Below are positions 1 to 8,351 of a stretch of 64,000 nt of DNA, piece after piece. Below the pieces are notes generated by a model. It was given only the letters and a program-made list of their open reading frames with translations, was not told where the DNA came from and ran no database searches. Both the position numbers and the translations under genes were made by a program. The stretch spans positions 372,001-436,000 of the forward strand of contig NZ_JYLM01000002.1 of the NCBI RefSeq assembly GCF_001439815.1. The letters are read 5' to 3'. Source of the stretch: Pseudomonas orientalis. Its GTDB lineage: Bacteria > Pseudomonadota > Gammaproteobacteria > Pseudomonadales > Pseudomonadaceae. The first letter of the stretch is position 1. The number at the start of each line of letters is the position of its first letter.

Positions 1-159
1 GCCGCTGTTCATCAGTGCGTCGGTGTAAAACGCCTGATGCGCCCGATGGAAACCGCCGACGCCGATATGCGCGATGCCTTGCGATGTGCTGGCGATGGCA
101 TAGGTGGGCAGTTTCACTTCGGGGGCCAACTGGGTAAGGGTGTGTTTATTCAGCTTCAT
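1..159 (-). CDS. mtlD: Mannitol 2-dehydrogenase, N-terminal part (cut by window edge)
   Basis: Only the first 53 codons are in the window, read on the minus strand from an ATG at 159. They begin MKLNKHTLTQLAPEVKLPTY and contain GVGGFHRAHQAF, the nucleotide-binding segment near the N-terminus of polyol (mannitol) dehydrogenases. The enzyme oxidises mannitol to fructose with NAD in the cytoplasm. The gene starts 18 nt after the stop of the ABC ATPase gene, so it is probably the next cistron of the mtlEFGKD operon. The family and operon position are well supported; substrate range (mannitol, arabitol, sorbitol) cannot be judged from this fragment. Confidence 0.88.
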   Translation of the reverse strand, partial: MKLNKHTLTQLAPEVKLPTYAIASTSQGIAHIGVGGFHRAHQAFYTDALMNSG

Positions 160-177
160 GGCGTAATACTCGCGAAA

Positions 178-1281
178 TCAGGCGGCGGCGCGCAGAGGGC
201 GGGCTACGGCCACGCCGTCGGTGTCGAACAGATGGCAGTGCGCCGGGTCCAGGTGCAGGTGCAGCGTCTCGCCGTACTGGCTTGCCATGTCGCCACGGAT
301 GCGCATGGTCAGCGGCTCGCCGTTGGCGGTGATGACGTGGCAGAAGGTGTCGCTGCCCAGGCGCTCGCCGACGTCGGCGGTGACGGTGAGGGACGTCTGG
401 CCCGGCGTGGCGATTTCCAGGTGCTCCGGGCGAATGCCCAGGGTCACCGCACTGCCCACGCTCAAGCTGGCACCGCTCAGCGGCAGGCTGATCAGGGTGC
501 CGGCGTCCAGTTGCACGTCACACCCCTGGCCTTCGACACGGGTGACCTTGCCCTTGAGAAAACCCATCTTCGGCGTGCCGAGAAAGCCCGCCACAAACAG
601 GTTGGCCGGCTGGTGATACAGCTCCAGGGGCGAGCCGACCTGTTCGATGCGACCGCTGTTGAGCACCACGACTTTGTCGGCCAGGGTCATGGCTTCGACC
701 TGGTCGTGGGTCACGTAGATCATGGTCGCCTGCAGCTCTTTATGCAGGCGCGCCAGTTCCAGGCGCATCTGCACGCGCAGGGCGGCGTCGAGGTTGGACA
801 AGGGTTCGTCGAACAGGAAGATCTTCGGGTTGCGCACAATCGCCCGGCCAATCGCCACGCGCTGGCGCTGGCCGCCGGACAGTTGCTTGGGCTTGCGCTC
901 CAGCAGCGGGCCCAGTTCCAGAATGCGCGCCGCCTCATTGACTTTGCTCTCGACGAGCTTTTTGTCGACACCGGCCAGGTCCAGGGCAAACGACATGTTC
1001 TTGCGCACGCTCATGTGCGGGTACAGCGCGTAGGTCTGGAACACCATCGCCAGGTCGCGCTTGGCCGGTGTCACTTCGGTGATGTCGCGGCCATCGAGTT
1101 CAATGGTGCCCTCAGTCACTTCTTCCAGGCCGGCGATCAAGCGCAGCAGGGTGGATTTGCCGCAGCCCGACGGGCCGACGAACACCACGAATTCCTTGTC
1201 GTTCACTTCCAGGTCAATGCCCTTGATGATGGAAAAACCTTCAAAGCCTTTTTGCAGATTCTTGATTTTCAGGTTGGCCAT
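178..1281 (-). CDS. mtlK: Mannitol/sorbitol ABC transporter ATPase
   Basis: A 367-residue MalK/UgpC-type ATPase that energises the polyol importer at the inner face of the membrane. Walker A GPSGCGKST is at residues 36-44, the signature LSGGQRQR near 134, and Walker B FLFDEPLSNLD follows. The C-terminal third is the TOBE-like regulatory region typical of carbohydrate importers (CUT1). The start chosen is the ATG at 1281 (MANLKIKNLQ), the conserved N-terminus of this family; the reading frame stays open further upstream but there overlaps mtlG. It lies 23 nt after mtlG and 18 nt before mtlD, consistent with one transcript. Confidence 0.93.
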   Translation of the reverse strand: MANLKIKNLQKGFEGFSIIKGIDLEVNDKEFVVFVGPSGCGKSTLLRLIAGLEEVTEGTIELDGRDITEVTPAKRDLAMVFQTYALYPHMSVRKNMSFALDLAGVDKKLVESKVNEAARILELGPLLERKPKQLSGGQRQRVAIGRAIVRNPKIFLFDEPLSNLDAALRVQMRLELARLHKELQATMIYVTHDQVEAMTLADKVVVLNSGRIEQVGSPLELYHQPANLFVAGFLGTPKMGFLKGKVTRVEGQGCDVQLDAGTLISLPLSGASLSVGSAVTLGIRPEHLEIATPGQTSLTVTADVGERLGSDTFCHVITANGEPLTMRIRGDMASQYGETLHLHLDPAHCHLFDTDGVAVARPLRAAA

Positions 1282-1304
1282 GATGGGCCCTCCGCTTGGA
1301 ATTA

Positions 1305-2135
1305 TTATTTCACGGCGCCAAAGGACAGGCCGCGCACCAACTGCTTCTGGCTGATCCAGCCGAAGATCAGGATCGGCGCGCAGGCCAGGGTCGACACGGC
1401 GGACAATTTGGCCCAGAACAAGCCTTCGGGGCTGGAGTAGGAGGCGATCAGCGCAGTCAGCGGCGCGGCGCTGGAGGACGTCAGGTTGAGCGACCAGAAC
1501 GCCTCGTTCCAGCACAGGATCAGCGACAGCAAGACGGTGGACGCCAGGCCGCCCTTGGCAATCGGCAGCAGCACCCGCACCATCTCCTGCCACAGCGTGG
1601 CGCCGTCCAGGCGGGCGGCTTCGAGGATGTCCTTGGGGATGTCCTTGAAGTAGGTGTACACCATCCACACCACGATCGGCAGGTTGATCAGGGTGTAGAT
1701 GATGATCAGCGCAACGCGCGTATCCAGCAGGCCAAAGCTCTTGGCCAGCAGGTAGATCGGCATCAGTACGCCCACCGGTGGCAGCATCTTGGTCGACAGC
1801 ATCCACAGCAGCGTGCCCTTGGTGCGCTGGGTTTCATAGAACGCCATGGAGTAGGCGGCCGGCACCGAGATCAGCAGGCACAAGGCGGTGGCGCTGAAGG
1901 AAATTACCACCGAGTTCCAGGCGTAGGCGAAGTAGTTGCTGCGCTCGTTGATGTGCAGGTAGTTCTCCAGCGTCGGCGTGAAGATGAACTGCGGCGGCGT
2001 GGCGAACGCGTCGATTTCGGTCTTGAAGCTGGTCAGCACCATCCAGAAGATCGGAAAGAAGATCAGGGTCGCGATGGCCCAGGCCAACGTGCCGAGCAAC
2101 AGGCTTTGCAGGCGGCGGGATTGTTGAAGCGTCAT
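1305..2135 (-). CDS. mtlG: Mannitol/sorbitol ABC transporter permease (MalG type)
   Basis: A 276-residue inner-membrane permease of the CUT1 class. It has an N-terminal membrane segment (LLLGTLAWAIATLIFFPIFW), several further hydrophobic spans, and the ATPase-contact EAA loop EAARLDGATLWQEM followed by VRVLLPIAKGG. It forms the translocation channel with MtlF. It sits 10 nt after mtlF and 23 nt before mtlK. The length and EAA position are normal for MalG-type subunits. Polyol specificity is inferred from the operon, which contains mannitol dehydrogenase and the MtlR activator. Confidence 0.92.
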   Translation of the reverse strand: MTLQQSRRLQSLLLGTLAWAIATLIFFPIFWMVLTSFKTEIDAFATPPQFIFTPTLENYLHINERSNYFAYAWNSVVISFSATALCLLISVPAAYSMAFYETQRTKGTLLWMLSTKMLPPVGVLMPIYLLAKSFGLLDTRVALIIIYTLINLPIVVWMVYTYFKDIPKDILEAARLDGATLWQEMVRVLLPIAKGGLASTVLLSLILCWNEAFWSLNLTSSSAAPLTALIASYSSPEGLFWAKLSAVSTLACAPILIFGWISQKQLVRGLSFGAVK

Positions 2136-2145
2136 GGCGCGGCCC

Positions 2146-3045
2146 TCAAGGCTTGTCAGTCAGGTTTTTGCCGATCATCCGCACCAGGATGATCGCCGCG
2201 ATATTGGCGATGACCACGGCAATCAAACCGCCGGCCGAAGCCATGCCCACGTCGAACTGCACCAGCGCCTGGTTGTAGATCAGGTAGGCGAGGTTGGTCG
2301 AGGCGTAGCCGGGGCCACCGTTGGTGGTGGTGAAGATTTCGGCGAACACCGAGAGCAGGAAGATAGTTTCGATCATCACCACCACTGCAATCGGCCGGGC
2401 CAGGTGGGGCAGGGTCAGGTGCCAGAAGATCGCAATGGCGCCGGCGCCGTCCAGGCGGGCGGCTTCCTTCTGTTCCTGGTCGAGGGACTGCATGGCGGTC
2501 ATCAGCAGCAGGATCGCGAAGGGCAGCCATTGCCACGACACAATGATGATGATCGACAGCAACGGGTAATGCGCCAGCCAGTCCACCGGCTCGGCGCCGA
2601 AGAACTTCCACACGGCGGCGAGAATCCCCGACACCGGGTGGAAAATCAGGTTCTTCCAGATCAGCGCGCCGACGGTGGGCATGATGAAGAACGGCGAGAT
2701 CAACAGCACCCGCACGATGCCACGGCCCAGGAACTCACTGGCCTCCAGCAGCGCACTGATCAACACGCCGAACACCACGCTGATCAACAGCACGCTGCCC
2801 ACCAGCAGCAAGGTGTTGGTGGCGCCGGGCAAGAAGCCCGAGTCGGTGACGAAATAGGTGAAGTTTTCCAGCCCCACGAACTGGTTTTCGCCGGGGTAGA
2901 GCAGGTTGTAGCGGATCAGCGAAAAGTACAGGGTCATGCCCAGCGGCACGATCATCCACAGCAGCAACAAGGCCACGGAGGGGCTGACGAGAAACCAGCC
3001 GGGGTTGGCCAGACGGTTTTTGGGCGTTGTATTCATGATATTCAA
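2146..3045 (-). CDS. mtlF: Mannitol/sorbitol ABC transporter permease (MalF type)
   Basis: A 299-residue inner-membrane permease. Hydrophobic spans include VSPSVALLLLWMIVPLGMTL near the N-terminus and a terminal span ending IAAIILVRMIGKNL. The EAA motif EAARLDGAGAIAIFWHLTLP is near residue 195, the usual place in MalF/UgpA-type subunits. It is the second cistron after mtlE, separated by 55 nt, and is followed 10 nt later by mtlG. The 55-nt gap from mtlE contains a short REP-like stretch (GTGTGGGAGGGG) but no clear terminator. Confidence 0.92.
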   Translation of the reverse strand: MNIMNTTPKNRLANPGWFLVSPSVALLLLWMIVPLGMTLYFSLIRYNLLYPGENQFVGLENFTYFVTDSGFLPGATNTLLLVGSVLLISVVFGVLISALLEASEFLGRGIVRVLLISPFFIMPTVGALIWKNLIFHPVSGILAAVWKFFGAEPVDWLAHYPLLSIIIIVSWQWLPFAILLLMTAMQSLDQEQKEAARLDGAGAIAIFWHLTLPHLARPIAVVVMIETIFLLSVFAEIFTTTNGGPGYASTNLAYLIYNQALVQFDVGMASAGGLIAVVIANIAAIILVRMIGKNLTDKP

Positions 3046-3100
3046 GGCCAGTGCAAAACAGGAATCGGAGCGCGGTCAGTGTGGGAGGGGTGAGGCTGGC

Positions 3101-4435
3101 TTATTTGGGGTAACCGGCCCGCTTCATTTCCCGCTCAGTGGTGGTCTGCGCGGCAGTCAATGCGGCATCCACCGTCTGCTGACCGGTCAGCGCACCGGAG
3201 AAAAACTTGCCGACCTGGGTACCAATCGCCTGGAATTCAGGAATGGTCACCAATTGGATACCGATATACGGCACCGGCTTCTCGGTAGGCTTGGTCGGGT
3301 CCGCCACTTTCAGCGATTCCAGGGTCACCTTGGCAAACGGCGCGGCCTTCATGTACTCATCGCTGTAGGTCGACTTGCGCGTGCCTGGTGGGACGTTGGC
3401 GACGCCGTCGGTCTTGGCGACCAATGCGCCATACTCCTTGGAGGTGGCCCAACTGGTGAACACCTTGGCGGCGTCCTTGGCCTTGGAACTGGTCGGGATC
3501 GCCAGGCTCCAGGAGTACAGCCACGAGGTGCCCTTGTCGGTCTTCTCGTGGGGGGCGAAAGTGAAGCCGACATGGTCAGCCACTTTGCTCTGGGTCTTGT
3601 CGGTGACAAACGAGCCGGCCACGCTGGCATCCACCCAGATCGCGCACTTGCCGCTGTTGAACAGCGCCAGGTTTTCGTTGAAACCGTTACTCGACGCACC
3701 CGGCGGGCCGGATTTCTTCATGTTGTCGACGTAGAAGTTCAGCGCGTCCTTCCATTCAGGGCCGTTGAATTCGGGCTGCCACTTCTCATCGAACCAGCGC
3801 GCGCCGAAGCCGTTGGCCAGGGTGGTGATCAGCGCCATGTTCTCGCCCCAACCGGCTTTGCCGCGCAGGCACAGGCCGTATTGCTCTTTGGATTTGTCGG
3901 TGAGTTTGGCCGCGAATTCGCCGATCTGGCTCCAGGTCGGGTGCTCGGGCATGTTCAGCCCGGCGTCCTTGAACAGGTCGGTGCGGTAATAGGTGATCGA
4001 GCTTTCGGCATAGAACGGCAGGGCGTACAGCGAGCCCTTGACGGACAAGCCATCACGCACCGAAGGGAACACGTCATCAAGGTCGTAGGACGCCGGCAGG
4101 TCCTTCATGGCTTCCAGCCAACCCTTGGCGCCCCAGAGTGCGGCTTCGTACATGCCGATGGTCAACACGTCGAACTGCCCGCCCTGGGTGGCGATGTCAG
4201 TGGTCAGGCGTTGGCGCAGCACGTTTTCTTCGAGCACCACCCAGTTCAGCTTGATCTCCGGATGCTCGGCCTCGAAGGTTTTCGAGAGCTTCTGCATGCG
4301 GATCATGTCGCTGTTGTTGACGGTGGCAATGGTCAGGGTTTGCGCGCCAAAGCTGACGGCGCTGAGGGTCATGCATGCAGTCATGCAGGTAGAGGCAAGC
4401 AGTACTTTTGCTGTGAACTTCATCGCGCACTCCAT
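3101..4435 (-). CDS. mtlE: Polyol-binding periplasmic protein of the mtl ABC importer
   Basis: A 444-residue extracellular solute-binding protein (family 1). Residues 1-31 form a signal peptide with a hydrophobic core ending in SFGAQT. The mature part starts LTIATVNNSDMIRMQKLSKT, typical of sugar and polyol binding proteins, and ends with REMKRAGYPK. It delivers mannitol, sorbitol or arabitol to MtlFGK. It is the first gene of the minus-strand operon mtlEFGKD, a standard order in fluorescent pseudomonads. A CA-rich Crc/Hfq-like motif lies in its 5' leader, suggesting repression when preferred carbon sources are present. Confidence 0.93.
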   Translation of the reverse strand: MECAMKFTAKVLLASTCMTACMTLSAVSFGAQTLTIATVNNSDMIRMQKLSKTFEAEHPEIKLNWVVLEENVLRQRLTTDIATQGGQFDVLTIGMYEAALWGAKGWLEAMKDLPASYDLDDVFPSVRDGLSVKGSLYALPFYAESSITYYRTDLFKDAGLNMPEHPTWSQIGEFAAKLTDKSKEQYGLCLRGKAGWGENMALITTLANGFGARWFDEKWQPEFNGPEWKDALNFYVDNMKKSGPPGASSNGFNENLALFNSGKCAIWVDASVAGSFVTDKTQSKVADHVGFTFAPHEKTDKGTSWLYSWSLAIPTSSKAKDAAKVFTSWATSKEYGALVAKTDGVANVPPGTRKSTYSDEYMKAAPFAKVTLESLKVADPTKPTEKPVPYIGIQLVTIPEFQAIGTQVGKFFSGALTGQQTVDAALTAAQTTTEREMKRAGYPK

Positions 4436-4464
4436 TTCCGCGCCCAGGGGCTACGGAAGGACAG

Positions 4465-4477
4465 TTATTGTTGTTGT
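4465..4477 (-). promoter_or_regulatory. Candidate Crc/Hfq CA motif in the mtlE leader
   Basis: Read on the minus strand this is ACAACAACAATAA, a run fitting the AAnAAnAA pattern bound by Hfq with Crc in pseudomonads. It lies about 30-42 nt upstream of the mtlE ATG. Sugar and polyol transport genes are common targets of catabolite repression control. The pattern is seen directly; regulation is inferred. Confidence 0.5.
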
Positions 4478-4583
4478 GTCTTCCTATCAAGGTGGCAGGA
4501 AGAGTGTGCGTTGATTACAGCCTTGAAATGGGGTTGTGACAAATCCTTGGGCGCACGCTCACTGATACTTTTTTGCACTCGGT

Positions 4584-4614
4584 GATCGCCCTCAAACGCA
4601 GCTTGAGGGCGATC
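4584..4614. terminator. Strong hairpin between mtlE promoter region and the DUF6124 gene
   Basis: A perfect 12-bp stem (GATCGCCCTCAA / TTGAGGGCGATC) with a 7-nt loop, lying just past the stop of the DUF6124 gene on the minus strand. There is no uridine tract in the minus direction, so it may be a transcript-end stabiliser or a Rho-assisted stop rather than a classical intrinsic terminator. Confidence 0.55.
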
Positions 4615-4624
4615 AAGGCAGGGG

Positions 4625-4861
4625 TTAGCGCTCGATATCAGCTAATACCCGTTCAGCCAGCAGCCGAGACACCTCGATCAACTGCGCAATACCCAGCGCG
4701 CCTTCGCGGCGTGAGCCGTCGAGGTCAAAGGCGAAATCGCAGGTGAGGGCGTAGGCAGAGGCGAGGGATTCGCTGAGGTTGACCAGCAGGTCTTGGGTGC
4801 AGATGCCGTCTTTAACGGTGAATAGCACGCTGGCAGGAGGATTTGGGGTGGGTTTGATCAT
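4625..4861 (-). CDS. DUF6124 family small protein
   Basis: A 78-residue protein starting MIKPTPNPPASVLFTV, ending LLAERVLADIER. The pattern (proline-rich start, a middle part with QDLLVNLSESLASAYALTCDFAFDL, and a helical tail) matches the small DUF6124 proteins that are abundant in Pseudomonas and have no known function. The ATG at 4861 was chosen because it gives the conserved start; the frame is open upstream but that extension looks non-coding. It lies between mtlR and mtlE on the same strand, with 330 nt to mtlR, so it is likely transcribed on its own. Confidence 0.75.
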   Translation of the reverse strand: MIKPTPNPPASVLFTVKDGICTQDLLVNLSESLASAYALTCDFAFDLDGSRREGALGIAQLIEVSRLLAERVLADIER

Positions 4862-5193
4862 GGTGAAACTCCGGAGATTAAAGGAGCTGCCATTGATCGC
4901 CGCGACGCGATGGGGGTGGCAGCTGTACGCAGGTTCGCGGACCGACTCTCCAGAACATCGGCATACCCGAAGGTATCCCGCGCACAGCCGCCATAGCGCC
5001 GCACAGTAGACGATAAAAAAGCGCCAACTGAAAGGACACATGACGCTTTTGCGTCTGAAGAAATACGGGCCGCGACGCCCGACCGCTGCGTGTGCAGCGG
5101 TGTACGGAGACTAGAGATTGAGTGTCCTAGGGACAACCTCAAATCCTTGTCAGACGTTTCTGTTTGCCCCGACACCCAGCCGAACGGCCAATT
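4862..5193. other. Intergenic region between DUF6124 gene and mtlR
   Basis: 332 nt without a convincing gene. It contains a perfect 7-bp hairpin CCGCTGC-GTGT-GCAGCGG at about 5083-5100, which could end or stabilise the mtlR transcript, and presumably the promoter of the DUF6124 gene. No other structure was recognised. Confidence 0.5.
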
Positions 5194-6099
5194 TCAAGCC
5201 AAATTCTGCTCCGTCAACCGCTGCACCGCCAACCGCCGATAATGGGACGGCGTCATCCCCTTGAGCTGCTGAAACCGCCGATTGAAGTTGGAAATATTGT
5301 TGAAACCCGACTCAAAGCACACATCCGTCACCGCCTTGTCGCCATCGGCCAACAGTTCGCAGGACTTGCTGATGCGCAGCCGGTTGACGAACTCAATGAA
5401 CGTGCGCCCCGTAGCCTGTTTGAACACCCGGGAAAAATACGTCGGCTTCATCCCCAGGTACTCCGCCACTTCTTCCAGCGGCAACTCCCGGGCGTAGTGG
5501 GCAAAGATGTAGTCCACCGCGCGGTTGGTGCGGTCGATGCTATGTTCATCGGCTTGCTGCGGGGTGGTCACGCCGGACAGCAACTGGTAGTCCTCACAGG
5601 CGCTTAACACTTCCAGCAAGATAAAGAAGTGCCCCAGGCGCGCCATGCCGTGGGCGTCTTCGATTTGCTGCATTAGGGTCATGGCCTGGGTGATGGTCTT
5701 TTTGCAGCGGAATTCGATGCCGTATTGGGCACGCTCGAGCAACGGCGTCAGGCTCTTGAGCTCGGCAAAGATGTGGCTGCCGTGCTCGAACAACTCGTCG
5801 GTGAAGTTCACCAGCATGTCGCGCTTGGGCACCACTTCGTCTTCTTCCACCTGGCTGATCCAGTTGTGGGGCAGGTTGGGGCCGGTGAGAAACAGGCTTT
5901 CCGGGTAGAAGTTGCCGATGTAGTCACCGATAAATACCTTGCCCGAGCTGGCGACGATCAGGTGCAGCTCGTATTCCTTGTGGAAGTGCCAGCGCACCAG
6001 CGGGCAGGGGAAGCCGTGCTGGCGATAGATGATGGACAGGCCGTTGTGGTCGTCCATCAGCTCGTAGGAAGGATCGGTGATGCGCGTTGCTCGGGTCAT
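5194..6099 (-). CDS. mtlR: AraC-family activator of the mannitol operon
   Basis: A 301-residue AraC/XylS regulator. The N-terminal half is a cupin-like sensor (YRQHGFPCPLVRWHFHKEYELHL near residues 26-48). The C-terminal half carries two helix-turn-helix motifs: LPLEEVAEYLGMKPTYFSRVF and AVTDVCFESGFNNISNFNRRF, ending MTPSHYRRLA. Its position upstream of mtlE on the same strand matches MtlR, the polyol-responsive activator of mtlEFGKDYZ described in Pseudomonas fluorescens. The window keeps this order but with a DUF6124 gene in between. Confidence 0.9.
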   Translation of the reverse strand: MTRATRITDPSYELMDDHNGLSIIYRQHGFPCPLVRWHFHKEYELHLIVASSGKVFIGDYIGNFYPESLFLTGPNLPHNWISQVEEDEVVPKRDMLVNFTDELFEHGSHIFAELKSLTPLLERAQYGIEFRCKKTITQAMTLMQQIEDAHGMARLGHFFILLEVLSACEDYQLLSGVTTPQQADEHSIDRTNRAVDYIFAHYARELPLEEVAEYLGMKPTYFSRVFKQATGRTFIEFVNRLRISKSCELLADGDKAVTDVCFESGFNNISNFNRRFQQLKGMTPSHYRRLAVQRLTEQNLA

Positions 6100-6169
6100 G
6101 TTGCCGTCGCTTTATTGTGGTCGCTGCGTAGGATAATGCCCCGTCGCGCACGACCTCGCCAGCGGTAGC

Positions 6170-7459
6170 TTATACGTTGCGGTTCTTCGCCTCGATCCAT
6201 TGGGCCATGTACTGGGTACTCTTGTGCGCATGATGGCGCAGCATGCTGCCGGTGAAGTTGTCCCGGCGATGGGCGGCGAGGTGGCGGCGGCATCGCTCCA
6301 GGCACTCGACCAAGGCTGGCCCATGCAGGGCCTGGTCGTAACGCCGGGCCAGCAGTTGGCGCCCGTGTTCCTGGGCCTGGGTCCAGCGCTCGCGGTCCTG
6401 GTAGAGGGCCACGGCAGCGGCGGCCAGGGCCGGGGCGTCGTGGGCGATCACGCCGGGCCAGGGCTGATCATCGCCCATGGCTTCGGCGCCGATGGGGGTG
6501 GTGACACTGGGCGTGCCGCACAGCATGGCGTCGACCAGCTTGCCCTTGATGCCCGCGCCAAAGCGCAAGGGTGCCAGGCAGATGCGTGCGGCAGTCATGA
6601 CTTGCAGCGCATCTTCGGCCCAGTTCATCACATGAAAGCCCTGTGCCGGGTTGTGCAGGGCAGTGGCCTTGGGCGGGGTGTAGGCGCCGTAGATATGCAA
6701 CTGCGCGCCCGGCAATTGCTGGCGAATCAGCGGCCACAGACAGTGCTTCATCCACAGCACCGCATCCCAATTGGGCGCATGGCGGAAGTTGCCGATGCTG
6801 AGAAAGTGCGCACGCTCTTCAAACGGCGCAAACGCGGCGCCGGGCGGTTGCAACATCAACGGGCACCAGTGGAGGAGGGCGGCAGGCACCTTGAACTGTT
6901 CGGTGAGCAGGCGGATTTCCACGTCGGAGATCATCAGGCTGATGTCGCAGCGGTAAATCGCGGCGATTTCGCGCTTGGCCAGATCGGTGTCAGCCATGCG
7001 CTGGAACTCGTTCTCCAGCGCCGGCGCGAACAGGGCGCTGAAGTCGTCGCTGTCGGGGCTGGCTTTTACATGCTCCTTGAAACGCTGGTGGCGGGCGTCG
7101 CGCAGGCTTTGCAGGTCGGAGGTCTCCAGCACACGCAGGGCGTCGGGGCAGCATTTTTCGACGCGCCAGCCAAATTGCTCTTCCATCATGAAACGGTCGA
7201 ACAGCACGATATCCGGGGCCAGTTCGCGAACAAAATCATCGAAGCTGCTGTTATTCAGTTCAATGGCGCATTCAGCGATGCCAAGGGCGGGCAAGTCGGC
7301 CTTGTGTTCGCCGATGGTCGCCGGGCTGCTGAAGGTAATGTCCCAACCTTGCGCCAGAAAACTCTCCAGGATTTGCATCATATGCCCGCCCGCAGCCGAA
7401 GAGCGGGGCTCCGGCCAGACGTAACCAATGACCAGGACTTTGGTGGCGGGCTGATTCAT
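6170..7459 (-). CDS. Glycosyltransferase (GT-B fold, group 1-like)
   Basis: A 429-residue protein starting MNQPATKVLVIGYVWPEPRS. The N-terminal Rossmann-like half has a glycine-rich loop SSAAGGHMMQILESF. The C-terminal half has the donor-binding features of GT-B enzymes: SIGNFRHAPNWDAVLWM, LHIYGAY, and APLRFGAGIKGKLVDAMLCGTPSVTTPIGAEAM, the acidic/GxxE-like nucleotide-sugar region. The acceptor is unknown. It stands alone between mtlR and tpx; no other polysaccharide genes are nearby. The ATG at 7459 was chosen because the frame upstream crosses the divergent promoter of tpx. Confidence 0.8.
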   Translation of the reverse strand: MNQPATKVLVIGYVWPEPRSSAAGGHMMQILESFLAQGWDITFSSPATIGEHKADLPALGIAECAIELNNSSFDDFVRELAPDIVLFDRFMMEEQFGWRVEKCCPDALRVLETSDLQSLRDARHQRFKEHVKASPDSDDFSALFAPALENEFQRMADTDLAKREIAAIYRCDISLMISDVEIRLLTEQFKVPAALLHWCPLMLQPPGAAFAPFEERAHFLSIGNFRHAPNWDAVLWMKHCLWPLIRQQLPGAQLHIYGAYTPPKATALHNPAQGFHVMNWAEDALQVMTAARICLAPLRFGAGIKGKLVDAMLCGTPSVTTPIGAEAMGDDQPWPGVIAHDAPALAAAAVALYQDRERWTQAQEHGRQLLARRYDQALHGPALVECLERCRRHLAAHRRDNFTGSMLRHHAHKSTQYMAQWIEAKNRNV

Positions 7460-7618
7460 TAGCAGCGGTTTCCTTGAGGGACAGGCGAAAAGCGCGCAAT
7501 TAAACCACAACCCGGCGACATGACAATTTGTGTCTGGCGGTAGGTAGCGTCGGCACTTTGTGGTTAACTTCGGCCTCTCGAATTCGTTTAACCAAAACCC
7601 AGCATAAGGATTCCGTTC

Positions 7619-8119
7619 ATGGCTCAAGTCACCCTCAAAGGCAACCCGGTCCAGGTTGAAGGCGAACTGCCACAAGTCGGTACCCAGGCGCCCGACTTCA
7701 CCCTGACCGCCGGCGACCTGTCGGACGCGACCCTGGCGACCTTCGCCGGCAAGCGCAAAGTGTTGAACATCTTCCCTAGCGTCGACACCCCGACCTGCGC
7801 GACCTCGGTTCGCAAGTTCAACGCCCAGGCCAACGACCTGAACAACACCGTGGTGTTGTGCATTTCCTCGGACCTGCCGTTTGCCCAGGCACGTTTCTGC
7901 GGCTCCGAAGGCCTGGATAACGTCAAGAGCCTGTCGGACTTCCGCAGCGCGGCGTTCTCCCAGGACTACGGCGTAGACATCGTTGAAGGCCCGCTGCGCA
8001 GCCTCACCGCTCGCGCCGTTGTGGTGCTGGATGAGAACGACAAGGTGCTGCACAGCGAACTGGTTGCCGAAATCGGCCAGGAGCCAAACTACGAAGCGGC
8101 CCTGGCTGTTTTGAAGTAA
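7619..8119 (+). CDS. tpx: Thiol peroxidase (atypical 2-Cys peroxiredoxin)
   Basis: A 166-residue thioredoxin-fold peroxidase that reduces hydroperoxides using thioredoxin. The peroxidatic cysteine lies in [15 protein letters not shown] (near residue 60) and the resolving cysteine in [12 protein letters not shown] (near 94), the arrangement diagnostic of Tpx. Length is standard. It is monocistronic: the glycosyltransferase gene is divergent and a clear intrinsic terminator follows 53 nt downstream. Confidence 0.95.
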   Translation: MAQVTLKGNPVQVEGELPQVGTQAPDFTLTAGDLSDATLATFAGKRKVLNIFPSVDTPTCATSVRKFNAQANDLNNTVVLCISSDLPFAQARFCGSEGLDNVKSLSDFRSAAFSQDYGVDIVEGPLRSLTARAVVVLDENDKVLHSELVAEIGQEPNYEAALAVLK

Positions 8120-8171
8120 CTGTTTCTGCGCATGACTGTCGTAAGGCAGTCACACGTATGATGCAAGATTG

Positions 8172-8198
8172 CGGCCTGGCCTAGTCCAGGCCGTTTTT
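8172..8198 (+). terminator. Intrinsic terminator of tpx
   Basis: An 8-bp GC-rich perfect stem CGGCCTGG / CCAGGCCG with a 6-nt loop, followed by five T residues. This is a textbook Rho-independent terminator placed just after tpx. Confidence 0.9.
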
Positions 8199-8351
8199 AT
8201 TTGGGTGTCAGCAGCTTAGCGAAACCGCCCAGGCACCAGGACCCGAATTTCAAAAGTTGTAAGCCCAAGGTAAATAGCCGGTAAAGGCGCTTTTCTAAAT
8301 GCGCTCCAGTGCTTATCTTTCAGCCTCCCAAAGAAGAAGCTCTCGCGCCCA

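Noticed and set aside
3046..3100. Full REP element between mtlE and mtlF
   Set aside because: Only a GTGTGGGAGGGG stretch is present; the palindromic partner is missing.
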